64,000 nucleotides of DNA from assembly GCA_016802295.1 (NCBI GenBank), contig JAESIW010000115.1, forward strand, positions 684,527-748,526, given 5' to 3'. Source of the DNA: Brachionus rotundiformis (lineage: Eukaryota; Rotifera; Eurotatoria; Ploima; Brachionidae). The notes below the pieces were generated by a model that had not been told where the DNA came from, made no database searches, and was given only the letters and a program-made list of their open reading frames with translations. The position numbers were made by a program, and so were the translations under genes. This document shows, in pieces, positions 44,504-56,341 of the stretch (the stretch's first letter is position 1; each line of letters opens with the position of its first letter).

Positions 44504-47500
44504 TTTTCTTTAATTAAAAACTTAATAAATTTATTACTTTAAAATTATTAAGCATTTCCTCGATATTTATAAGCTATTGTTTAATGGTTGAGAAAATTTG
44601 CCTGTTTAAATAGATATACTTTGCGGAAATCTATTGTTTGTTTCAAAATTCTATTTTTCGTTTAATTTTATTGCTAATTATTCGGTTAGAAGTTTTTATT
44701 TTTTTTTCTAATCAATTGATTGCCTCATTTACCAAAATAGAGATAATTTAGTCGTTTTTTTAGTTTTATTTTTTATCTTATATTCATTATCATTATTTTA
44801 AATTTTATTTCAGACTTTCATTCGAGTATTTTACTGAAAAATACTATTATTTGTTAATTAATGAATTCAAATTTCAAAAATGTTTTCTTTTGTTAATTTA
44901 ATGTTTTTTTTTTGTAAAAGTTTATTAGATAAAATAAATAGGTACTTTAATTTCTTTGTTATAGCTTTTTTTAGTTCATTTCTTTAAAAGAAGCAGTTTT
45001 TTTTTATAATTTAAATTGTAATTTTACTATTTTAATTCGTAAATGTTTAGAATAGAATACAATTAATTGATCTTGTTATAATAAAATAGCTAGAAAATTT
45101 TTTTTCCTCAATTTAGTAAAACACTTAACAAAACAAGATTTTGAATATTTCAATTATTTAATGTTTATTTAAAAAAACATCGAATAAAAAATTATCAAAA
45201 CAATTTAGAATTATTTTTTGATTAAAAATCGAAACTGGTTTTCTTGATATCAATATTGTTTATTTTAACAAAAATCGAAAACTCAATAGACCAAAGACAG
45301 TATTTTCCAACTTCTAAAACATTTATATTCAAATAGGAATTTTGCCAAAATTAAAGCTAATTTTTGCTAGCAAGATTTTCTAAGAGAATACTGAAACAGT
45401 AATTGATAAGGATTTTAATAGATAATAGATAAATTAGATGATTTAATATAATTGTAATTTTTTTATTTTTCCACTTAATTAAGAAACATTATTTTATACA
45501 AAGCTTTTTAATATGAATTTGAAAAACTCAATACAATAAATTTTAAAGGAATTATGAAACATTTTTGAAGAAAATAATATATTATCGCTTGAACCGTATT
45601 TTTTCTAATCTTTATTTTACTTTATTTTGTTTACAAATTTTGACCAAAAAAATGAATGTTAAATTATATTCATTAAATTTTAATTTTTAAAATTAAAACA
45701 GAAAAATTTTTTTTCTTAAATAAACACTTGGCTTAACTTTTATTTATAAATCTGGACATCTGGACAAAAAAAATAAATTAATCGAAAATGATAATGCTTT
45801 TCAAAGACACTTGTTTTTTCAAGATATTCTAAAAATAAGATAATAAATAAATCAAAATAACAATTTAGATTTATTTTTTATTTAAATTGTTATGCTGTGC
45901 TAAATTTTGATTTAATGGTTGTTTCCAAAAACACTTTTTTAAGTCACAAGTCATAGTCAATGACTTTGACTAAGTCTGTTTCCAAAAATATATGCACATC
46001 TTTCTGGTAAAAAGAGAGACTTGAATCTAATAATAAAGAGTTATACTAATAAGTCATTTACTGAGCGGACCGGAGTTTTATCATCAAATATATTAACCTC
46101 TATAATTTTAAATGAAATTAATATAATTAATTCATCTGGAACCAGTTTTAGGAACTCAACTAAGTTATATTCTATCTACTGATTATTAAACTAAATAACT
46201 AAAATTGTTTTTTAATTAAAAGCACGGTCGATTGATTTTCTCATTTCAGGTGGTAATGTTTCTGTAGGTGGCTACTTGATTTCAAAAGAAAATTTTTTTC
46301 GACATTGTCTAAAATAAAAATAAATCGATGCGAGTAACTTTTATTTTTTTATTTATTTTTTTCGGGATAGATGGTACCCATTAGACTGCTGTAATTTTTT
46401 AGGTTGGTTATTAGCATCCTTTTTGTATAAAAATCTAATTACATAACTCAATTCTTTTATTAACTAGTTAATAAAACACTAAATAAGTAGTTTAAGGAGA
46501 GTTGTTTGTTTAATATCATTGTGAATATTTAAATTTAAGTAGTCATAATTTATAAGAAAAATTTCAAGGTATTGTAAACATGATTTCTAAGTTGGCAAAA
46601 ATATTTTCAAGATAAAATCAAGTGACTCCTTCGTTGAATTTATTATTAATTTTGCTGCCTGAAATAATGTTTACATAAATTTTAGTTTTTACAAAATCAG
46701 TAGCAATATTAACAATAAAATGGTGATTTAGTTGTAAAAAAATTGTTAATTAATCAAAAAGTATTGACATTTTAAAATAAATAAATTAAGATTTAATTTT
46801 AATTTTAAGAGAATCATTTGCTTTGAGTTTTTTAATGTAATATGAATTTAAAAAAAGAGCTCTAAAAGACCAGTTAATTAAGATGTTTTAATAGACAACT
46901 TTTCTAATACTAACTTAACTTAAAGAAAACTAACTAAGATTGAATTTATTTTCGGTGTGTTTGAAAATTTTAAAATCATGAATAAAGTTGAATTAAGCTT
47001 ATCTTTTATTATATGAAAGATAAAATTTAATCTATATATAATGGAATTAAAATTAGCCTTATTTTTAAAAGAAGGTGGCTAAGGTATACGTTAGTTAAAT
47101 TAAATAATATGGGAATAAATCTACTGGAAACTTTAATTAAAATTTTTATAACTCTCCATAAATTAAAAATTAAACAAATTAAATTATATTAAAAACCCAA
47201 TTCTTATTAAATTAATATACAATAGGATTTAAAAAAACAAAAAAATATTCGTTCTCATTATTTGATATTTTTAATTTTTATGTTTTCAAAAATAGATTGA
47301 TAAATATTTAAATTTAACAAAAGCTTGAAAATTTTTCACGAATCAAGAGAATATTTTTTTATAAGAAGATGTGCTAATTTTTTTGTTATCTATCTTTTAA
47401 TCTGAATCTAATTGAGCTTCGGCATAGACTTTCATACAACCATTTTTAATATTTGTTGTTCTATGAACTAAACCCTATTTTTAATTAATTTTATTTTTAA

Positions 47501-48146
47501 TTGTTTGAATTTTTAGAATTATTAAATACTGATTAAATTATCCTAAACTTCGGTTAAATTTTTCTAGAGGACTAAACAGTTATTTACAGTGCCAGAAATT
47601 AACTTGCCATATCATATCATATGACATCATTTGCTATCATTTTTTTTAAACTTTTCTCATATCAACCGATATCAGCCAATATGAGCTAAAATTAGGTGAA
47701 TTCAAATGCGAATTTCTTTATGTAAAAATATTTATGTAAAAACAAAAAATTAATTAATTAAAAATTATTATTTTAAAATAATTTTTTATTAAGTTTTTTT
47801 TCTAATATTAGGTGAATATGATATAATGTGACAAGTTAATTTGCAGGACTGTATACAGTTGAAAAAAATAATCAAAAATTATTTAAATTTGTAATTATAC
47901 TTTATTTTTTTATAAAAAATTAATAATTTAATTTTAAAATGTTTAAATCAAATAAATACAAAATAATATTGAAAAATATTTAATCAATTATCTTAAAACA
48001 TTCGCTAAACAAGAATAATAATTATTTACATTAAATTCACAAATTGAGCCATGATTGTTCATAAAGCACTTTTACTTGAAATTTTACCATACAAATAGAT
48101 GTTCAAATGACTAGGCAACAATGCACACAAATCACTAATCTACTGA
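44504..48146. other. Intergenic, 3.6 kb
   Basis: A+T-rich with no supported gene. It includes a Tc1/mariner-like MITE at 47585-47853. The last 300 bp are the probable 3' UTR of the adhesion receptor, with TTTATT (AATAAA on the minus strand) near 47902. Confidence 0.5.
47585..47853. mobile_element. Tc1/mariner-like MITE with TA duplications
   Basis: A 265-bp element (47587-47851) bounded by TA on both sides. The left end reads CAGTGCCAGAAATTAACTTG; the reverse complement of the right end reads CAGTCCTGCAAATTAACTTG, and similarity continues for about 35 bp through an ATATCATAT run. TA target duplication with CAGT termini is typical of Tc1/mariner. The interior is non-coding and carries two ATTAGGTGAAT repeats. 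Confidence 0.75.
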
Positions 48147-51100
48147 TTACACAATTACTTCATAAATGACCTTTTTGGGCCGTGACGGAGTCGAATACCC
48201 GCTTTCAGTAGTTTCTCCGTTTTTGGTATACTTTAATTGCTTGTTAAGTATATTTGATGTTTGCTGTCTGACCATGGTTAAATTGTCTATCTGATCGCTT
48301 GATTGAGTATTAAAATTCATCTGCTGCACTTGGAATACCGAATCTAGATTGGTATTTTGAATTGATTGAGTATGAGCGCTTGTGGCTCCGGCAATATTGT
48401 AGCCGTAAATAGGCGAATCGGATGCCGAGTTGGACGTCAATGAATTGTTGATGGCAATAGGGTCCGAATTGCTGCCTGTAGAACTTTCGCATTTAAGGCC
48501 TTGTTGGTCAAAAAGCGTGTAATCTGTGAACATATATGGTGTGTGCAAGTTCTGCGAAGAACAATTTGAAACAGCTGTTGACGATGTGGCCGAATCTAAT
48601 TTCATATCGTCATCTCTGGACAAACGGAATCGATTCTCATCATCTTCGGTGACCAATATTTGATTTGCTTTGGCACGACCTATTGAATTGTGTAGAATAT
48701 TGTTGGCTGTATTGGTAAGCGCAGCGGTGAATGTTCGTCTAGTTGACGAGGTAAGCTTTAAATTGGAATTTTGTGAAGAAGTCGAGCTGGTTAGCTGACT
48801 ACCAGTAATTGAGACTGTGCTAGCCACTGGTGCCGAGATGGAAGTAATGTCTATATTGAATGACTTCGAATGACCTAATCTGGTCTGGTCTGAAAGGAAA
48901 TTTTTTATCTTTTCATCGAATGGTTTACTGGTCAAAGTTTTCTGTGATAACAATGATTTGCATATTTTAAATTTTCGCTTTCTGATACAAAATATGATGG
49001 TAGCGAATAAGACTCCAATCAATATGAGTGTGCATATAGATATTCCAACAATGAGAACTACTGGCAGCGAACTAGAAGAAAAACTTTGACCACTAAGAAA
49101 CCTATCGAAAAAATTGCCACTTTGTTTTACCAAGGATAAATGAGATATTTTGTTATAAGTGTCTATGATTGCGGTCATTGGCCTTTCTGAGCAAATGCTC
49201 CATTTTGCCTTGAAACATGTGTCCACTTTAAGAGACTTTACACGTTTGGGTTCAAAAACGCCTTGTAGAAGCTCAAGGTGGTCAAGGGACACTTGATTTT
49301 GATTTTGTGGGTCATAGACCACGCAAGAATTGGATGCAAATGGCTCCACCATTTCACCGCTCAGTCTAAAACAAACTGGTACTGATGGTTCATTTTTAAA
49401 GCTTAGTTCAAGTCTATTTTTTGGAACATTCAAAAACAAACTGTCCAAAATCGGAAGCAAATTTCTGTCATTGTCACTTAAATCTCTTGTTCGAATAAGT
49501 AAATAATCGGACCAATTGCTTGAACCAATTTGATTTTTTGCCATTACTCGAATTGAATATATCGAGTTTATGGATAAATTGGTAATGTTCACCAAACCTG
49601 GCCCAGTAAAAATTATATTTGAGGAGTTTAGATCGAGTAGAGAGTCATTTAGTTGTAAGACAAAGTTTTGGTTAGCTCCACCGTCAAATCCTGGTGACCA
49701 GCTCAAACTCATACTCGAAAAGCTGACAGACAGTGATCTAAGATCTGTTGGAGGATCTGGCTTGGATAAAGGTACCAGTTCTATTTGCATTTGACCAGAG
49801 CCTAGCTCATTCATAGCCAGACATTCGTATTTTTTATTAAAATCCTCTTCTTTAATATCATTCAAACTAAGAATACTTTCATAAAGACTCTTGCTTTTTT
49901 TTATTGAATATGCTTTATATTTTGGTTCAGCTAATTCGATTCCATTTTTGTACCATGTAAATCTGGGCTCTGGGTAAGACATGCTGACACATGACAAATT
50001 AAGACTACGAATGGTTGAGTTAGCAGCTTGTTTTTTAAAATTAACTGTCATTATTGGCACAAAACGAACCATTAGCTCCATTCTATAACTAGTGCTGAAC
50101 TGTTTTTCTATACTAAATGAGTCTTTCATTTTTTCACTAACTTCACATTTATAAAATCCCGCATTTTCCTTCATTTTAACAGATTTAAAATCAAGCAAAG
50201 CATTATCTGATATGACTGTGAACTCTTTTGATTGATTTGAGTGCATTTTTTTCCATTGTACCTTTGTACCATTGGCAAATGAATCATAAAGACAATTTAG
50301 TTGAAACTGAGTCAATTCGTCAACTTCAAATACAGCCTTAGTTAGTTTTATTTTAGGCTTGAATAGAAGTCTAATGGATACGGTCAATTTAGACCTACCA
50401 ATTGAGTTTTCGCCCTGACAAGTTAAATTAAAAATTTTAATATCAATATTTGGCAGTGTTAATTGATCGGTGTTCTGAGCCAATATTTGGTTATTGTCCA
50501 AAATCCATTTTTTGCTTGCACCAGACGGATTAGATTTGTGACTGCATTCAAACTTGATCGAGTCTAAATCGGTGCCAAAAAGCTTCAATTGTTGACCATT
50601 TGTTAAATCAAGTGATCTATTTTTTTTTATGATTCGAAGTCCGAGTTTTGGTTTGTAACCAATATTAAGGACCAAAGACTCATTAAAGGTATGAGCAGAG
50701 CCATTTAAGTTTTGTTCAGTTGAACAAGAGATTGTTTCGCCATTTAGGTCAGAGATTAAACTCTCCATGGTCAAGGTGCTCTCTATTAAATTGGTTTCTT
50801 TGTCAACTAATTTGGTTTCGATTCCACTCTCCAAATTTTGGTTACCTTTGAACCAATTGAACACAGGATATGGAAAAGCGTTGTTGCTGACACATTTGAC
50901 CGTCAATTTGTCTCCTTCGAGTGCCATTTGATTGTAAGAGGGTAAAAGAATGGGTTTTTGAATGGACTGAATGACGGTCAAGCGATAGTAGATTGTCTTC
51001 TGGTTCCAAAGGTTGCATTTGTACAAACCAGAGTCAGCATAGCTTAAGTTAGATACGATGAGGTCAAATTTGTTGTCGTCATTGAGATAAATGGAGTATT

Positions 51101-51377
51101 TTGATTTTAAATTGTCTTGGACCTCCGAGTCCAGCGAGATCATTAGTTCCAATTGGGATATTTGCTGCTGGAAGTCTAGATCGGTGTAGATGCGTCTGAA
51201 TGACCAGAAGATTTTTTTGTCAGCTCTCGAATTGTTCGACTCGAGAGACAAAATGGACTTGAGACGGACTGTGTTGCCAGAATATGTGTTAACACTTATT
51301 TCGCAATTGTTCTTGTCACATGTCAATGCAACTGTTGCCAAGTGGAGTACACCTATGATCACCAAACAAAGTCTCAT
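48147..51377 (-). CDS. Ig/FN3 transmembrane adhesion receptor, Echinoid-like
   Basis: One uninterrupted exon of 1076 residues. Signal peptide 1-19; about five Ig domains (roughly 20-136, 138-237, 240-340, 342-440, 441-534) with marks such as DSGLYKC, FNWFKGN, AGFYKC and FTWYKNG plus Cys partners; one good FN3 domain (about 535-640, PPTDLRSL...LSWSPGFDGG) and a second divergent Cys-containing one; a single membrane span (about 772-797, VVLIVGISICTLILIGVLF) followed by CIRKRKFK; and a 275-residue Ser/Thr-rich tail ending YEVIV. Drosophila Echinoid has the same plan and a C-terminal EIIV that binds PDZ proteins, so a homophilic junctional adhesion role is likely. Nephrin/Kirre-type is the alternative. 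Lack of introns in so large a receptor gene is unusual here. Confidence 0.85.
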   Translation of the reverse strand: MRLCLVIIGVLHLATVALTCDKNNCEISVNTYSGNTVRLKSILSLESNNSRADKKIFWSFRRIYTDLDFQQQISQLELMISLDSEVQDNLKSKYSIYLNDDNKFDLIVSNLSYADSGLYKCNLWNQKTIYYRLTVIQSIQKPILLPSYNQMALEGDKLTVKCVSNNAFPYPVFNWFKGNQNLESGIETKLVDKETNLIESTLTMESLISDLNGETISCSTEQNLNGSAHTFNESLVLNIGYKPKLGLRIIKKNRSLDLTNGQQLKLFGTDLDSIKFECSHKSNPSGASKKWILDNNQILAQNTDQLTLPNIDIKIFNLTCQGENSIGRSKLTVSIRLLFKPKIKLTKAVFEVDELTQFQLNCLYDSFANGTKVQWKKMHSNQSKEFTVISDNALLDFKSVKMKENAGFYKCEVSEKMKDSFSIEKQFSTSYRMELMVRFVPIMTVNFKKQAANSTIRSLNLSCVSMSYPEPRFTWYKNGIELAEPKYKAYSIKKSKSLYESILSLNDIKEEDFNKKYECLAMNELGSGQMQIELVPLSKPDPPTDLRSLSVSFSSMSLSWSPGFDGGANQNFVLQLNDSLLDLNSSNIIFTGPGLVNITNLSINSIYSIRVMAKNQIGSSNWSDYLLIRTRDLSDNDRNLLPILDSLFLNVPKNRLELSFKNEPSVPVCFRLSGEMVEPFASNSCVVYDPQNQNQVSLDHLELLQGVFEPKRVKSLKVDTCFKAKWSICSERPMTAIIDTYNKISHLSLVKQSGNFFDRFLSGQSFSSSSLPVVLIVGISICTLILIGVLFATIIFCIRKRKFKICKSLLSQKTLTSKPFDEKIKNFLSDQTRLGHSKSFNIDITSISAPVASTVSITGSQLTSSTSSQNSNLKLTSSTRRTFTAALTNTANNILHNSIGRAKANQILVTEDDENRFRLSRDDDMKLDSATSSTAVSNCSSQNLHTPYMFTDYTLFDQQGLKCESSTGSNSDPIAINNSLTSNSASDSPIYGYNIAGATSAHTQSIQNTNLDSVFQVQQMNFNTQSSDQIDNLTMVRQQTSNILNKQLKYTKNGETTESGYSTPSRPKKVIYEVIV

Positions 51378-51733
51378 TTTTTTTCTTTTTATTTAATTTA
51401 GCTAAAAATCTTCATCAATTTAAAATTTTATTTATTTTATTTTTTTGTAAATCTAAAAATAAAAATAAAAATAATTTAAATTAAAATTATGAAACAAAAT
51501 TTTAGATTGAACAAAAAAAAAGTCTCAGCTAAGACAAATAGATGCTATTTGTTTGTTTTTCCGGCTCATGCTGCTCGTCCAAAGCCGCTCACATGCTGCT
51601 ATGATACGATACACGCTTAATTATATATCTATATAGTGAAATTTAATCGGTCTGTGGCCGAGATTAGAATTCAATACTCAACTGTTTATGAAATGAATAT
51701 ATTAACTTTAACCTGTTAGTAATATTAGATAAA

Positions 51734-51935
51734 TTATCTTGAGAGAGCTTTCTCAACCGGACCATGTCATGGATCAATTTATCAATTCAGCCCTTGTAGA
51801 TTAGAGCTATCTTATCCATCGATCATCAATCAATATTTGAAACAGAAGCATGCCCAAGGCTATTAACAACCGCTATAAGATAACTATAAGATAACTTCGT
51901 TATCTTATCGGCACGTCTCGCAAGATAGCTTTATC
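51734..51935. promoter_or_regulatory. GATA-motif cluster upstream of the adhesion receptor
   Basis: Seven GATAA or TTATC words in 200 bp: 51734, 51812, 51879, 51890, 51900, 51905 and 51931, plus GATAG at 51924. About one would be expected from base composition. The middle holds an 11-bp tandem repeat CTATAAGATAA (51873-51894) and a palindrome ATAAGATAAC / GTTATCTTAT (51886-51908). It lies 0.36-0.56 kb before the receptor ATG. Binding by GATA factors is inferred. Confidence 0.5.
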
Positions 51936-52522
51936 TTTCTATTAAATGAAGGAAATAGCTGAAATATTTCTTAACTAGATCATAGGTAAAATGAGAATAG
52001 CCTAAGCTAGCTTGGTATTAAATGCCACTCGACTAGAAATCTTATTGTTTTAACTGATTGCATACTAAGAATTAACCCTGTTTTTGAGCTAGGTAGATTT
52101 AAATTAGTTAAAACTTGGTCAACATGCATAGAACACAATTGCCAAGCTTTAATTTAAATGAGTATTCGGCCTGACTTACAGCTCAGTGTGAGTGCATTTA
52201 AATTTTAGTATCCCGTTAATCTGTTTAAAAAGCGATTGACCTAATAAATTAGAAATTTTCTTTACATTTTAAGAAAAAATAGTATGGCACTTCAAGGAAA
52301 ACTGCGAGCCAATATGCACTTATTCAAGTAAATGAATGAATGAGTGAATGAGTGTCTATGTGTTCGTGTATTTACATTTAAACTAATTAGCTCTTTAAAT
52401 TTTTGTTTTATTTATATTTGAATGATATTGATATCCGATTGAGGAATTCAATATATTAATATATATTTTTTTTAAATGCCAACTTAAGTTTCTAAATAAA
52501 AATAGCCTTAAAAATTATTTCC

Positions 52523-52556
52523 CCACCGCGGCTCATTCGTACGCACTTCCGCCCTG
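52523..52556. promoter_or_regulatory. CpG-rich patch in the receptor upstream region
   Basis: CACCGCGGCTCATTCGTACG and following bases contain five CpGs in about 30 bp within A+T-rich DNA. Similar in character to the two islets before Iroquois. Function unknown. Confidence 0.25.
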
Positions 52557-55500
52557 TCTAGAAATACATGCTCTCTTGTTTTTAGAATTATTCTAGAGAT
52601 ACCTCACATTTTGGTAAAAATTATCCTATTACCTCGTTTGATTATACTGTACCAAAGTACTTATCACTCATGCACATGGACAAATAGAATAATTACAGGT
52701 CTTTCCAATACTTGGTTTTTTGTCATAAAAATTTTGGTAATTAAAATAGTTTTTAAAAATTAAGCATTTGGTGCTGCACCAATAATCAAGAAAAAATAAA
52801 TTAAAAAATTTGATTTATTTGTTTTGTTTATTAACTAAAATCGAGTTCTGGTGAAGCATAATCGAAAGAGGGAATACGGTAATATGTGGACAAAACTTAA
52901 ACCAAGATTGGGCAAATTAACTTGGCCAGTTTATTTCTAACACAAAAATTAATCACTTCTGACCTCTGAAACAAGTCACTTTTTACCCTAAAATGAATAA
53001 TTTATTAGATAACTTAATTTTAATAAATTTTTTTTAGTACTTGTTGACCAAGCTTATTCGCTTCTGTTGGTGAGAAAAAATTTAAATTTCTTCTTTTTCT
53101 GACACATAAAAAATGACAATTATATTTTTTAATTTCCTAACATTTCACAAAATAAACTCTTTATTTTTTAAAATAAGATTGAACAGTAATTCCTGAACAG
53201 AATGGTCCGATTTGATTAAAAAAATGGTCAAACATATATTCCAAGCCATTTAGGCAAGATTTGCTTGAATTTTGTCTTTGGAAATAAAGTCTTAATAAGA
53301 TCATGTTTTAAATCATATTGTCTTAGAGTGGCTTTAAACTAAAGAGACTAATTTTAAAAATCTAACACAGATATAAATCTTGGATTATCTCGGCTTGTAA
53401 ATAGTCCAAGTAACTCGAATACTAGAGCAAACAATAGAGCTAAGTATTCGGTGTACATAGTGGACGACTAGATTATCTATTTGTGTTTACATTCAATATT
53501 TTTTTATTAATTAAAAAAATTTTAACTATAACTTTATATGTAAAATCGGATTAGTGCTTGGTATAGGTAAGAAAAATGTTAAGAATTAATGTAAAGTGTA
53601 TTGACAAGAAAATTAGGCCCTAAACCTTTAAAAAAACATACAAAACTTGTAATGATTTAGTCTATTTATTACGGGTTTCATTGTTTTTATTTGTATTGGA
53701 GAAAAATTTAATTATTTTGAAAAGCTAATTTCATAACTAAATTAATCAGCTTTGTATTAAATAAATGCCTTTAAAAACTATGTTTTCCTTGTGACATACT
53801 AACTTGATAGGCATATTGTTGTCACAAATAAAAACAAAAATTTTAATGAGATAAATAATTTGTTATCAATTTAAAAATGTGTTCAAACTATTCTGTGTTT
53901 GCTTTAACAAGTCATGAAATGGTAGCATGACCATCTATCTACAAATTCCAATCTTTTTTGTATCCGCTTGGACCAAAATTTCGAGTGTAAAATGTACAAC
54001 TGTTATAAACAACAAACGGGAAGTCTATTCACATGCATCAGCGAATATCTTAATTATAGGTCTTTGTCGGCCGTGTGAATCTTGAACGTAAATCGATACG
54101 AAAATTATGTTCAAAATCACACATCATTTTTACAATGTGTCAAAATTAAATTGATGAATTAACACTAAGAAAATTGCTTTATTATATGGTTTAAGATCTT
54201 ATCCAACTGGATTCAATAGCAGCATTTGCTATCGCACTCAACTATCTATATTCAGCTTTAATCCAGCTTAGAATAGCAATAAATTTTAAAAGTCGAAAAT
54301 ATTTGATAACAATATTAATGCTTGATTGCGAAAAATAAATTAATATTAAATTAACCAAATTTGATTGATGTCCTAAGTGGATTTATAAGCTTTATACTAA
54401 TCGCTTTTACAATTAAAGATTTTCTTTAAAAAAATTGATCTTAAATATACTTAAGGTATTCGGCTTGGTAGTCTCCGTTGGATTATCTTTAAATATTTAG
54501 TCATTTAAAAAAAATTCCTAAATATTAGTCATCTGATTTGCTCAATTGATTGAAAATTTAATTAAAATTTAATTTGACCACTTTCTTGAAAACAACTTAA
54601 TTTTTCCAAACAATACTTTAACTAATAACTCAGTTTATTCTTACAATGGACTGAAAGGGAGTTCTAGTACCATTCCGAACGAACTGTCCGAGTCTGTCCA
54701 AACTATCTTATTAAATACGAAAAAACAATGAAAAAGGAGGTAGATAAAAATATAACAGACTAAAATGAAATATTGATTATTAAGGAATATGTAACTATTA
54801 ATAACTTTCTAAATGTGACTAAATTTTGATGTATCTAGTTATGTATATAGACGTCTTCCTAATAGGACTTCTCCACAAAACTGCTTGTCGTAGCTTAATT
54901 ATTATTATTTGATTTGATAATGTGTCCTAAGTATTTAGAAATCAGTAAGAAACTGTGATTATTATTCAAAATTAATTACATAATTTAAAGTTTTTTTTTA
55001 TAGAAAAAAATCTAAATTTATTACTTTTAACAAAATTGACTAAGATATCTCAATAATGTCGAATGAAGAATCTTATGTCATAAAAATAGATATGCTTTTA
55101 GTATCAGTTCAAAGTTATCAAATGTTAATAAATTTTTAAAAATATCAATCAAAAATTCCCAAAAAATTAATACAATTTTGACCTTAAACAGAGAAAAAAA
55201 TTCCACAATTAAAATTTTTTATTTTGAGTTATTGCCTCTTTTTTAATTAAAATCAAGTAAGTGACCACCACTTTTATAGTCACTGAATTATTTGTTTAAA
55301 TTTAAATAACAAATATAACTTTAAAAAATGTCTAATACAAGCGTCCATGTATTTAAAAAAACATCTATAAATCATATAAATTTTATCATTTTTAAGCATG
55401 CTACTTGATTTGGTCAACTTTATCTATAATTATAAAACATAAATAGAATGATTTAAACTCTTAAGGTTACAAAAATATTTTGATATTTTTGCTACAATAT

Positions 55501-56277
55501 TTAATTTGGTTTTAAAAAATATTTTTTAAAGAATTAAATTTTTTTATGATTTGAATACTTTACCAATATTTTACCAAAATTAAATTAAATATTAAAATAT
55601 AATTAGAAAATAATTTCCAGTTAGCTTGGGAACCGGAGTTACAATATTGTATAAGGCAAAACATATTATTTTCTAAGAGAACCATCCTGAATTTAAAAAA
55701 ATACTTTTTTTCCTAATTAAGTTATTTAGTGTAGATTTTATACGAAAGCCCGAAGATCTCTTCACCCAAATAATTCTTAATGAAAAGTTGTTCTAGAATA
55801 AAGTCTAAAAATTACTAAGATAGTTTTCCAATTTTGACAGATAAGGCCGAAATGGCGATCATATTTCAACAATAATCGATTCCATGTATTGATTCAATCG
55901 AACCTATTGATCGCAAAGTTTCAACAAAATCAAAAAAAAACACCAAAGAGAATAGATAGAGAAAACAAAAGAGCTAAAAGAAATCACCTCGTAAAAAATC
56001 CTAATAACAAAGTCTTCTAACATACAAACAAGTCCCTTGGGCGACTTAAAGATATCTATTTTTTTCTTTTGTTTTCTTATTTTGCTCAGTGTTCGATCAA
56101 TTCGATTCGGTGTTGGTAATTAGAAATCGAAACGAAACGAGACCACTGGGCTTAACCAAAGTCAAATTTTTCTAATTATCAGATTAGACTATTCGAATAA
56201 CTCAGCCTACGGCTAGCCTAATTTATCATCTTATGTAAGTCTAATTTGAATTTTTGACATGATCAAACTAATTGAAA

Positions 56278-56341
56278 TCAAATGAGCGTGGAAAAATATT
56301 CTCTAAAAGTACGCTCATTTGAGCGGAAATTTGTCCACGCT
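56278..56341. repeat. Nested alternative inverted repeats
   Basis: TCAAATGAGCGT (56278-56289) pairs perfectly with 56311-56322, while the overlapping AGCGTGGA (56284-56291) pairs perfectly with TCCACGCT (56334-56341). The two pairings exclude each other, as in a switch-like structure, though it may equally be a repeat relic. Confidence 0.6.

Noticed and set aside
52912..52930. GCAAATTAACTTG, similar to the Tc1/mariner-like MITE end
   Set aside because: No partner inverted repeat or TA-flanked border was found; 12-bp versions of the word occur elsewhere (about 15651), so chance is plausible.
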